This document shows, piece after piece, positions 18,484-26,259 of a stretch of DNA of 64,000 bases. The number at the start of each line of letters is the position of its first letter. The first letter of the stretch is position 1. Source of the DNA: Chryseobacterium daeguense DSM 19388 (GTDB lineage Bacteria > Bacteroidota > Bacteroidia > Flavobacteriales > Weeksellaceae); contig NZ_AUMT01000010.1 in assembly GCF_000430825.1 (NCBI RefSeq), positions 123,546 to 187,545 of the forward strand, written 5' to 3'. The notes beneath the pieces were generated by a model. The model was not told the origin of the DNA, did not search any database, and worked only from the letters and a program-made list of their open reading frames with translations. The translations under genes and the position numbers were made by a program.

Positions 18484-19227
18484 ATGATGAGAATAAAGTC
18501 TATATTGGTATCTCAACCAGCCCCTAGTGAGTCGTCTCCGTATCTGGAAATTGCGAAGAAGGAAAAAATAAAGATTGATTTCCGTCCTTTTATCCACGTC
18601 GAAGGAGTTGACAACAAAGAATTAAGAACTCAGAAGATAGATCTTACGCAATATACCGGAATTATTTTCACGAGTAAGAATGCGATTGATCATTATTTCA
18701 GATTAGCGGAAGAGCTTAGGTTTGCCGTGCCAGATACCATGAGGTATATCTGCCAGTCTGAGGCCATCGCGAATTATCTTCAAAAACATATTGTTTACAG
18801 AAAAAGAAAAATCAGCTTCGGAGAGAAAAACTTTTCTGACCTGCTTCCTCTTTTCAAGAAATTTCCGACGGAAAAATATCTGCTGCCGTCTTCAGACGTT
18901 CTGAGCCCGGATATTGTGAAAACCATGGAAGCCTCGAATGTAGACTGGACCAGAGCTATCATGTACAGAACCGTTTGCAGCGATCTTACCGATATTAATG
19001 TAAAGGATTATGACATGCTGATTTTCTTCAGCCCGCAGGGAATAAAGTCATTACAGCAAAATTTTCCGGACTTCAAGCAGGATGAAACAAAAATCGGTGT
19101 TTTCGGGACAACTACTCTGGCTGCCGCCGAAGAAGCCGGATTAAAAGTGGATTTAATGGCTCCTACAAAAGAAACTCCATCCATGACAATGGCACTGGAA
19201 AAATACATTAAAGCCCTTCACAAGTAG
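18484..19227 (+). CDS. hemD: Uroporphyrinogen-III synthase
   Basis: The enzyme cyclises hydroxymethylbilane to uroporphyrinogen III in haem synthesis. The 247-residue product shows the two-lobed HemD pattern: ILVSQPAPSESSPYLEIA, TGIIFTSKNAIDHYFRL, then YLLPSSDVLSPDIV, YRTVCSD and the late FFSPQGIKSLQQNFP and FGTTTLAAAEEAGL. Sequence conservation in this family is low, so the call rests on that pattern. Two adjacent ATG codons make the start uncertain by one residue. Confidence 0.88.
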   Translation: MMRIKSILVSQPAPSESSPYLEIAKKEKIKIDFRPFIHVEGVDNKELRTQKIDLTQYTGIIFTSKNAIDHYFRLAEELRFAVPDTMRYICQSEAIANYLQKHIVYRKRKISFGEKNFSDLLPLFKKFPTEKYLLPSSDVLSPDIVKTMEASNVDWTRAIMYRTVCSDLTDINVKDYDMLIFFSPQGIKSLQQNFPDFKQDETKIGVFGTTTLAAAEEAGLKVDLMAPTKETPSMTMALEKYIKALHK

Positions 19228-19249
19228 ATTTTAATCTAAAATATAAAGC

Positions 19250-19286
19250 AACCGTCTTTTCGAATAAGGAAAGATGGTTTTTTTTT
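19250..19286 (+). terminator. Intrinsic terminator after hemD
   Basis: AACCGTCTTTTC pairs with GAAAGATGGTT with wobble pairs and is followed by a run of T. Confidence 0.75.
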
Positions 19287-19289
19287 AAG

Positions 19290-19297
19290 TAAATTTG
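19290..19297 (+). promoter_or_regulatory. -7 promoter element for the S9 peptidase gene
   Basis: TAAATTTG matches TAnnTTTG, 18 nt before the start at 19316. Confidence 0.55.
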
Positions 19298-19315
19298 AAC
19301 AAGAATTAACATTGA

Positions 19316-21358
19316 ATGGAAGCTCCAAAGGCAAAAAAAATAGAAAAAATACTAGAAATACACGGAGATAAAAGGGTTGACAATTATTTCTGGCTCAACG
19401 AAAGGGAAAACCCCGAAGTCATTAAATATCTGGAAGAAGAAAATGCCTATGCTGATTTTGTAATGAAAGATACGGAACAGCTGCAGGAAGAGCTCTTCGA
19501 AGAAATGAAAGCCCGATACAAGAAAGATGACGAATCTATTCCTTATTTTTTTAATGAATACTGGTATATCGTACGCTACGAGGAAGGAAAAGAATATCCT
19601 ATTTTCTGCAGGAGATATCAAAGCCTCAGCAACGAGGAGGAAGTTATACTGGATGTAAACATTCTTGCAGAAGGCGAAAGCTATTTCGAAGTAGGAAGCG
19701 TTGCGGTGGCTCCGAATAATGAATTAGCTTCATTTTCAAGTGATAATGTAAGCCGCAGAATTTATACCATCAATTTCAAAAACCTCAAAACAGGAGAAGT
19801 CCTCCCCGATAAAATCCCTAATACCACCGGAAAAGCAGTCTGGGCCAATGATAATGAACACATTTTTTACATAAAAAAAGACGAGAGCCTGAGAGCATTC
19901 CAGGTTTACAGACATAAACTGGGAACAGATACCGCAGAAGATGTTTTGATTTTCCATGAAAAAGATGAAACTTTTGATGTCAATGTTTTTAAAACAAAAT
20001 CGCTGGAATATATTTTCATCGCGAGTTCAAGCACAATTTCTGATGAGCATAGATTTATTCCTTCGGATGATGTTTTTGCAGACTGGACGATCATTCAGCC
20101 AAGAATTGATGACCTGGAATACTCAGTAGAACATTATGAGGATGAATTTTACATTATCACCAATGCAGACGATGCTACCAATTTTAAGATTGTAAAAACA
20201 AAAATCAATAATTGCGGGATGGAAAACTGGGTGGATGTTATTCCTCATCGTGAAAAAGTTTTATTGGAAGGGTTCGAAATTTTTAAAAATTATCTTGTTC
20301 TTGAAGAGCGTGAAGAAGGTTTATTGCAAATAAAAATTATTGACGAAAAGACCCAGGAATCCCATTATTTAGCTTTTTCAGATCCTACTTATACCGCTTA
20401 TATTGGAGTTAACCTTGAATTTGACACCGAAATTTTACGCTATGGCTACACATCATTAACACAGCCAAGCTCCACTTACGAGTACCACATGAAGGAAAAA
20501 ACCACTACTCTCCTGAAACAGCAGGAAGTTTTAGGTGGAAAATTTTTACCGGAGAATTATATTTCAGAAAGAATCTGGGCAGATTCCAGAGACGGGGAAA
20601 CAAAAATCCCAATTTCTCTGGTTTATCATAAGGATACAAAAAGATCGGTAGACACACCCTTACTTTTGTACGGTTACGGAAGCTATGGACACACTGTTGA
20701 TGCCAGTTTCTCCAATGTAAGACTGTCTATTCTGGATAGGGGTTTTATCTATGCTATTGCCCACATCCGCGGCGGCGAATATCTTGGAAGAGAATGGTAT
20801 GAAGACGGAAAAATGCTGTTTAAGAAAAATACGTTCTTTGATTTTATTGATGCCGGGAAATATTTGGTTAAAGAAAATTATACTTCCGCAAAACACCTTT
20901 ACGGAATGGGTGGAAGCGCCGGAGGACTTTTGGTGGGAGCCGTGATGAATTATGAACCGGAATTATTCAACGGCATAGTGGCGCAGGTTCCTTTTGTAGA
21001 CGTTGTTACAACGATGCTGGATGAGACAATTCCCTTAACTACAGGAGAATATGATGAATGGGGAAATCCAAACGATGAAGAATACTATCATTATATGAAA
21101 GAATATTCTCCGTATGATAACGTAGAAGCCAAGAACTACCCAAACCTATTGATTGCAACCGGATTACATGATTCTCAAGTGCAATATTGGGAACCCGCAA
21201 AATGGACTGCAAAACTAAGAGAATTAAAAACTGACGATAATATTTTAATTTTCAAAACAGATATGAGCGCAGGACATGGCGGCGCAAGCGGAAGATTTGA
21301 ATCATTGAAGGAAGATGCGCTGGAATATGCATTTTTACTTATGATTGATAAAAAATAA
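19316..21358 (+). CDS. S9 family oligopeptidase (oligopeptidase B / prolyl oligopeptidase type)
   Basis: The 680-residue product has no signal peptide. The N-terminal two thirds is a beta-propeller, opened by the family phrase VDNYFWLNERENPEVIKYLEEENAY. The C-terminal alpha/beta-hydrolase domain holds the nucleophile in GMGGSAGGLLVGAV and the catalytic His in the final MSAGHGGASGRFES. The start VDNYFWLNERENPEV and size match oligopeptidase B, which cuts after basic residues in short peptides; a prolyl specificity is less likely. It stands alone. Confidence 0.9.
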   Translation: MEAPKAKKIEKILEIHGDKRVDNYFWLNERENPEVIKYLEEENAYADFVMKDTEQLQEELFEEMKARYKKDDESIPYFFNEYWYIVRYEEGKEYPIFCRRYQSLSNEEEVILDVNILAEGESYFEVGSVAVAPNNELASFSSDNVSRRIYTINFKNLKTGEVLPDKIPNTTGKAVWANDNEHIFYIKKDESLRAFQVYRHKLGTDTAEDVLIFHEKDETFDVNVFKTKSLEYIFIASSSTISDEHRFIPSDDVFADWTIIQPRIDDLEYSVEHYEDEFYIITNADDATNFKIVKTKINNCGMENWVDVIPHREKVLLEGFEIFKNYLVLEEREEGLLQIKIIDEKTQESHYLAFSDPTYTAYIGVNLEFDTEILRYGYTSLTQPSSTYEYHMKEKTTTLLKQQEVLGGKFLPENYISERIWADSRDGETKIPISLVYHKDTKRSVDTPLLLYGYGSYGHTVDASFSNVRLSILDRGFIYAIAHIRGGEYLGREWYEDGKMLFKKNTFFDFIDAGKYLVKENYTSAKHLYGMGGSAGGLLVGAVMNYEPELFNGIVAQVPFVDVVTTMLDETIPLTTGEYDEWGNPNDEEYYHYMKEYSPYDNVEAKNYPNLLIATGLHDSQVQYWEPAKWTAKLRELKTDDNILIFKTDMSAGHGGASGRFESLKEDALEYAFLLMIDKK

Positions 21359-21374
21359 TTATTCAACTTTGTAA

Positions 21375-21427
21375 TTCCGTAGAAATCTAAGCTTTGACTT
21401 TACTTAACAGCAGGGATTTCTACGGAA
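21375..21427. repeat. Hairpin repeat ending in AATGACAAA
   Basis: TTCCGTAGAAATC at 21375-21387 is exactly complementary to 21415-21427. The tail GAATGACAAAC resembles sequence at 35950 and 58660, suggesting a dispersed family. It may also terminate the S9 peptidase transcript. Confidence 0.6.
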
Positions 21428-21478
21428 TGACAAACACACATTAAATGAGTTTATAATAAATTCTATCATTTACAAATT

Positions 21479-21823
21479 ATGATGAACGAAGCGGAATATT
21501 GGCAGAAAGTACAACAGTTTTTTATTGAGAATTTTGATACTGAAAAAGACGCTCCTATTGAGACTTATTTGTTTCTTATCGGGCTTCAGGAACTGGGCAG
21601 CGGTCAACAGAAATATACGAAAGATGACAAAGTGAATCTAATCCATATTGCAGTCTGCAGATTATTGGAGCCTTTTGGATATTACAAATTTTCGCATTAT
21701 GATGATGACGGATATCCGCACTTTGATCAAATGGAAGAACTTCCGGAACTGAAACCAAATGAACAGCAAATCCTGATGAAAAAGGCAATTATTCAGTATT
21801 TTCAGGATGAAGAGTTAATTTAA
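21479..21823 (+). CDS. Conserved small protein, function unknown
   Basis: The 114-residue acidic cytoplasmic product has a start choice of two adjacent ATG codons. Segments such as ETYLFLIGLQELGSG, KDDKVNLIHIAVCRLLEPFGYY and the DDDGYPHFDQMEELP loop read like a folded conserved domain, and similar proteins occur in other Flavobacteriia as far as I recall. No catalytic motif or membrane segment is visible, and no operon partner. Confidence 0.65.
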   Translation: MMNEAEYWQKVQQFFIENFDTEKDAPIETYLFLIGLQELGSGQQKYTKDDKVNLIHIAVCRLLEPFGYYKFSHYDDDGYPHFDQMEELPELKPNEQQILMKKAIIQYFQDEELI

Positions 21824-21931
21824 AAATAGATAATTGAAATTTTTTGAATTTTATAAATAAAAATGGAAGGTAAGCTTTACTCTCCATTTTTGTTTTGAAT
21901 TAAATAGGTTATTAAAAGTATTTTTACTATT

Positions 21932-21998
21932 AAGTTTTGGCTAAAGCTAAATGCATTTGTCTTAAATTAAAAAACGGGCTAAAGCCCGTTCCTATTAA
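21932..21998. repeat. Interspersed repeat, GGGCTAAAGCCC family, copy 2
   Basis: The same two conserved halves as at 8660-8724: AAGTTTTGGCTAAAGC at the left and AACGGGCTAAAGCCCGTT with CCTATT at the right. Confidence 0.75.
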
Positions 21999-22022
21999 TA
22001 AAATACGATAGTGTTATTCGTG

Positions 22023-22511
22023 TTAGCCCTTTAAAATCTCTTCTAGCTGATTAAGCCCAGTTTTAAAACCCTCTTCAAATCCCATCTCAATCTGCTGGTT
22101 CATCGCTTCTATTGACTGAAAGTGAATATTAACCGTTACTTTCGTTCCTTCATCCACACCTGTGAAATCGATAAGCCATTTTGACTGCCCAAAATCTTCA
22201 TTAATATTCCCATCCTTATCGCAAAAAGAATCTGTCCCGTCAAAACTTCTGTGTTCCATGATTTCACCATAAACTACTTTTGCATAATGCCTTTCTCCTT
22301 CCGGACCAACCATTGAATACAGCCATTCTCCGTTTTCTTTGAAATTCTGTCTTGATGTTTCACATTTCCATGGCTTTGGTGCCCACCATTGATCCAGAAG
22401 CTCAGCTTTTGTAAAATAATCCCATACTTTTGATACGTCAGCGTCATAAATTTTCATTACATAAACACTTTTTGAATTAAAATCTTTGTTAAAAATGATA
22501 GTAGATTCCAT
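22023..22511 (-). CDS. SRPBCC (AHSA1-type) domain protein
   Basis: The 162-residue product has the AHSA1/START-like pattern: VWDYFTKAELLDQWWAPKPW near the start, the central GEWLYSMVGPEGERHYAKVVYGEIMEHRSF, and the closing GFEEGFKTGLNQLEEIL helix. Such proteins have a hydrophobic cavity and bind lipids or partner proteins. The ligand is unknown. It is monocistronic and has a plausible promoter element upstream. Confidence 0.82.
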   Translation of the reverse strand: MESTIIFNKDFNSKSVYVMKIYDADVSKVWDYFTKAELLDQWWAPKPWKCETSRQNFKENGEWLYSMVGPEGERHYAKVVYGEIMEHRSFDGTDSFCDKDGNINEDFGQSKWLIDFTGVDEGTKVTVNIHFQSIEAMNQQIEMGFEEGFKTGLNQLEEILKG

Positions 22512-22530
22512 AATGATATTTTGTTTAAAA

Positions 22531-22538
22531 CAAAGCTA
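22531..22538 (-). promoter_or_regulatory. -7 promoter element for the SRPBCC gene
   Basis: The minus strand reads TAGCTTTG, 19 nt before the start codon. Confidence 0.5.
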
Positions 22539-22716
22539 AACCATTATTTTTAAGTACATCTTTTCATATGACAAGTAATCTGAATTTGTAAAAAAATGTT
22601 AAAAAACAGTCTTTTAAGAAAAATTATACAATTTTTTGGCTCGTTTTTTGTTCATGAAGTCTTAAAATAATTAATTTTAACATTCACATTTTTAAAAAAC
22701 TCATAAAATAAAGTAA

Positions 22717-24261
22717 ATGAATAATAAGTTCATCCCAATAATTTCGGTGTTTATGACGATCTCACTGATTGTCTTTGTTACGCTCCAATTTTATTGGCTG
22801 AAGAATTATTATGGTGCACTGGAACAGGATTTTTCTTCCAAAGTATATTCTGCGCTTGAAGGTACCGCTAAAAACATTGGCGAAATTGAGGTTGATAAAT
22901 ATTTGAATATTGAAAATAAAGATTTCCGGAACAATATTCTTGCAAACAGCAAGCAGCCTTCCCTTACTACCATTCAGCAGGTGGAAGATTCCGGGACACA
23001 AAGACAGATTATTTATTCAAAAAACATCATTGAAAAAAGCCAGCTTCCGATTTCTAAAAAAGGAGATTCTATCACCCTGACAAAGTTATATACCGATGAA
23101 GCGGCTTACACCATAAAAAGAGATACTACCAATCATGAGCTTTTAACTACAGATATAAATCGTGATTTAGAAAATGGTGATTTTTATCTAAGAGAATATG
23201 CAAAAATCTTAGGAAACAACATCCCCATTACCAAAAGAGTAAATCCAAAAGTTCTGGATTCCGTTATTGCTAAAGAACTGAGAATAAGAGGTATTTCAGC
23301 CAAATTCGGTTATGGAATTATCGATAAAAATAATAATCTTACCAGCGTTGTAAGTAAAGATTACAAAGAGAAAAAGGATAACAATACATACAGCTATCCC
23401 CTTTTCACGGATAAAAAAGAAAGAACGTTATACAGTCTTGCTCTGGTTTTCCCAAAAAAAGAATATTCTCTGGCGATGAACAACTGGCCGATGCTGCTGG
23501 GAACTTTCCTTTCACTGCTTACCATTTTGGGGATTTATATTATTTCCATTAATTATATGATGAGGCAAAAGAAACTTGCGGAAGTAAAAACCGACTTCAT
23601 CAACAATATGTCTCACGAGTTTAAGACTCCGCTTGCAACCATTTCTGTGGCAACGGATTCTTTGGCCAATGATAAAATAGCCACCAATCCGGATAAGGTA
23701 AAATATTATTCCGAACTGATAAAGCAGGAGAATCTGAGGATGAAAAAGCAGGTGGAAAATGTTTTGAACATGTCAAAAATGGAGCGTAATGAGGTAAAAT
23801 TATTTTTAAAAGAAACCAATGTAAGAGAGCTTATAAAAAAGACGACGGAATCTTTTAATCTAATTGTCCAGCAGAGAAACGGAGTGCTTAATCAGGAGTT
23901 TAACGCTACGAATTACATCTTCAAAATAGATGAATTCCACATCTCGAATATGCTGGTAAACCTTCTGGATAATGCTAATAAATATTCTCCGGAAGCTCCT
24001 GAAATTACAATCAGGACAAAAAACGAAGGACATTATTATGTAATAGAAGTTTCAGATAAAGGAATGGGAATGGAAACCCACAATAAAACCAAAATTTTTG
24101 AGAAGTTTTTCCGCGAAGAAACGGGGAATATCCACAATGTAAAAGGACAGGGATTAGGGCTTTCTTACGTTAAAAAAATCGTAGAGCTCCATAAAGGCCA
24201 GATTTTAGTGGATTCTTATAAAGATAAAGGAAGTACGTTTACAATCAAGCTTCCGATGTAA
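22717..24261 (+). CDS. Sensor histidine kinase
   Basis: The 514-residue product has an N-terminal membrane helix (about 8-27), an extracytoplasmic region of some 225 residues without a family I recognise, a second helix near 258-280, and a cytoplasmic kinase. The HisKA motif MSHEFKTPLAT places the phosphoacceptor at His300. The ATPase has the N box LVNLLDNANKYSPEA, G1 DKGMGM and G2 GQGLGLSYVKKIVELHKG. It is followed 92 nt later by a matching response regulator, forming a two-component pair. The signal is unknown. Confidence 0.93.
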   Translation: MNNKFIPIISVFMTISLIVFVTLQFYWLKNYYGALEQDFSSKVYSALEGTAKNIGEIEVDKYLNIENKDFRNNILANSKQPSLTTIQQVEDSGTQRQIIYSKNIIEKSQLPISKKGDSITLTKLYTDEAAYTIKRDTTNHELLTTDINRDLENGDFYLREYAKILGNNIPITKRVNPKVLDSVIAKELRIRGISAKFGYGIIDKNNNLTSVVSKDYKEKKDNNTYSYPLFTDKKERTLYSLALVFPKKEYSLAMNNWPMLLGTFLSLLTILGIYIISINYMMRQKKLAEVKTDFINNMSHEFKTPLATISVATDSLANDKIATNPDKVKYYSELIKQENLRMKKQVENVLNMSKMERNEVKLFLKETNVRELIKKTTESFNLIVQQRNGVLNQEFNATNYIFKIDEFHISNMLVNLLDNANKYSPEAPEITIRTKNEGHYYVIEVSDKGMGMETHNKTKIFEKFFREETGNIHNVKGQGLGLSYVKKIVELHKGQILVDSYKDKGSTFTIKLPM

Positions 24262-24353
24262 TAGATGATAAAAAAGATATTAACCAAAACAAAATATAGA
24301 AGAGAAGAGTGACCGTGTTCATTCTCAATTATTAATTTAATTAGTTAAAAACT

Positions 24354-25040
24354 ATGAGCAACAGAATATTATTAGTAGAAGACGACCAGAGTTTCGGGGC
24401 AGTGCTGAAGGATTATTTAACGATAAATAATTTCGAAGTTACTCTTGCCACAGATGGTGAACAGGGATTAAAAGAATTTACAGAAAATGAATTCGATATC
24501 TGCATTTTCGATGTTATGATGCCTAAAAAAGACGGATTTTCATTAGCTGAAGACGTTAAAAAAATAGATAAAAATACTCCAATTATTTTTCTCACAGCAA
24601 GAAACATGAGAGAAGATATACTGAAAGGATATCAATTAGGAGCAGACGATTATATCACAAAACCATTTGATACTGAGCTGCTTTTATACAAAATCAAAGC
24701 AATTCTTCAAAGAAGCTCTACTTTGGAAAATGAAGAACAGGAGCAGTTCAAGATCAGCAATATTTTCTTTGACTCTATGCTTAGACAATTGAGAGTAGGT
24801 GATAATGAATACAAACTTTCTCCAAAAGAAAATGAATTACTTAAACTTCTTTGCATTCACAGAAATGATTTTATGCCAAGAGATCTTGCCTTAAGAAAAA
24901 TCTGGAAGAAAGAAAATTACTTTACCGCAAGAAGTATGGACGTTTATATTGCAAAACTTCGAAAACTGTTAAAAGACGATGAAGGGTTGGAAATTATCAA
25001 TGTTCATGGGGAAGGATTCAGGCTTTTAGTTAAGAATTAA
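24354..25040 (+). CDS. OmpR-type response regulator
   Basis: The 228-residue product has a receiver domain with acidic pocket VEDD near 8-11, phosphoacceptor Asp53 in FDVMMPKKDG, the Thr of FLTARN and Lys in YITKPFD. A winged-helix DNA-binding domain follows (LSPKENELLKLL, SMDVYIAKLRKLL, INVHGEGFRLL). It is the partner of the kinase just upstream. Targets are not visible here. Confidence 0.95.
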   Translation: MSNRILLVEDDQSFGAVLKDYLTINNFEVTLATDGEQGLKEFTENEFDICIFDVMMPKKDGFSLAEDVKKIDKNTPIIFLTARNMREDILKGYQLGADDYITKPFDTELLLYKIKAILQRSSTLENEEQEQFKISNIFFDSMLRQLRVGDNEYKLSPKENELLKLLCIHRNDFMPRDLALRKIWKKENYFTARSMDVYIAKLRKLLKDDEGLEIINVHGEGFRLLVKN

Positions 25041-25063
25041 TTCTAAAAAAACATTATAAATGT

Positions 25064-25102
25064 AAAATTAGCAAAACAATTGAAAATGTTTTGCTAATTT
25101 TG
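25064..25102 (+). terminator. Terminator hairpin overlapping a promoter element
   Basis: A perfect 15-bp stem (AAAATTAGCAAAACA with its complement) with an 8-nt loop ends the response-regulator transcript. The right arm also contains TAATTTTG (25095-25102), a -7 element 16 nt before the next start, so a terminator arm doubles as promoter. Confidence 0.65.
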
Positions 25103-25118
25103 TTTCATAGCAAAAGAT

Positions 25119-25769
25119 ATGAAGACGACATTTTTAGGCATTCTTGCCATCTCTATAGTTACCGTTTCCTGCAAAAAAGATGAAAGACCAACGTATTTAA
25201 CGGAAGAAGCCGGCGTTCAACAGCCTGCAGTTGCGGTAAATAATACACCCAAACCTTCTATTCTCGACCAGGCCGGAATTCAACCGACACAAAATGCGGC
25301 AGCACCTGCAGCCACAGCTCCCGGAATGAATCCTCCACACGGACAGCCGGGCCACAGATGTGATATCCCTGTTGGACAGCCATTAAATTCTGCACCGGCA
25401 CAACCTGCGAAACCAGGAAGTCAAAATGTAACCGTGAATGCTAATCAGGGCCAAACTATTCAAATTGACCCGAACGCTCTTCAGCCGGGAAAATTCTCTG
25501 TTGATAAAAACGGAAAAGCAAAAACGGTAAAAACAGCGCCGGGCATGAATCCTCCGCATGGAGAACCCGGACACAGATGTGACATCCCTGTTGGACAGCC
25601 CCTTAACAGCAAACCTGCACCTCAGCCACAGCCCGCTCAGACTATTGCCCAAAATACACCAGCACCGGCTCCTACGCCCGCCCCTACAGGTGAAAAGCCA
25701 AAACTAAACCCGGCACACGGTGAACCATGGCATAATTGTGGTGTGAAAGTAGGTGAACCTTTGCCATAA
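25119..25769 (+). CDS. Lipoprotein with three His/Cys PHGxPGHRC repeats
   Basis: The 216-residue product has a lipoprotein signal (SIVTVSC, Cys18). The mature part is Pro/Ala-rich and carries three copies of a short module: MNPPHGQPGHRCDIPVGQPL near 70-90, MNPPHGEPGHRCDIPVGQPL near 141-160, and a variant NPAHGEPWHNCGVKVGEPL at the C-terminus. Each holds two His and one Cys spaced as H-x4-H-x-C, suggesting metal binding. The family is not one with a known function to me. The Cys-rich protein and the HMA-TonB receptor downstream support a metal role. Confidence 0.75.
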   Translation: MKTTFLGILAISIVTVSCKKDERPTYLTEEAGVQQPAVAVNNTPKPSILDQAGIQPTQNAAAPAATAPGMNPPHGQPGHRCDIPVGQPLNSAPAQPAKPGSQNVTVNANQGQTIQIDPNALQPGKFSVDKNGKAKTVKTAPGMNPPHGEPGHRCDIPVGQPLNSKPAPQPQPAQTIAQNTPAPAPTPAPTGEKPKLNPAHGEPWHNCGVKVGEPLP

Positions 25770-25774
25770 TTTTG

Positions 25775-25782
25775 TATTTTTG
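25775..25782 (+). promoter_or_regulatory. -7 promoter element for the Cys-rich protein
   Basis: TATTTTTG ends only 5 nt before the ATG at 25788, so a transcript from here would be nearly leaderless. Confidence 0.5.
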
Positions 25783-25787
25783 CACGC

Positions 25788-26153
25788 ATGAAATTATTTC
25801 AGATCATAGCAATTGTTTTCTGTTTGGGTCTCCTTCTGACTCCCAAAGATAATTTCTATGCTCAAAATATGCAGGAAAACTGCTGCAAATCCAGCTCTGA
25901 GACCAGCTGCTGCGATAAAGATCATAAAAATACTCCTTCAAAGCACGACGGAAAATCAAAGTCTTCCTCATGCAATGATGATTGCTGTTCTTTCTGCATG
26001 ACATGCTACACTTTTATAGAAACTCCATTTTCAAAAAGCACCAACCTGGAGCTTTCCTACTATAAAGCCAATAAAAATTTACAATTTCAATATTCAGATC
26101 CCTATATTTCAGATCGTTTAAAAGAAATCTGGCAGCCGCCGAAATTAGGTTAA
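25788..26153 (+). CDS. Small exported Cys/His-rich protein
   Basis: The 121-residue product has a signal peptide (about 1-25, ending FYAQ). It is followed by a dense Cys region: CC at about 32-33, then CC-DKDH, C-NDDCC-SFC-MTC, giving nine Cys within about 45 residues with interspersed His and Lys. The tail is ordinary (YKANKNLQFQYSDPYISDRLKEIWQPP). The cluster suggests soft-metal binding, for example copper. It lies between the repeat lipoprotein and the HMA-TonB receptor. No named family recognised. Confidence 0.72.
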   Translation: MKLFQIIAIVFCLGLLLTPKDNFYAQNMQENCCKSSSETSCCDKDHKNTPSKHDGKSKSSSCNDDCCSFCMTCYTFIETPFSKSTNLELSYYKANKNLQFQYSDPYISDRLKEIWQPPKLG

Positions 26154-26259
26154 TTAAACAAAATGTAACGATGTATCAGTTTACCAGTATAATAATTGGT
26201 AGATTATCAGATTGTTATATTGTTACGCTAAATTAAATTAATCTAAATTTTAAACAAAA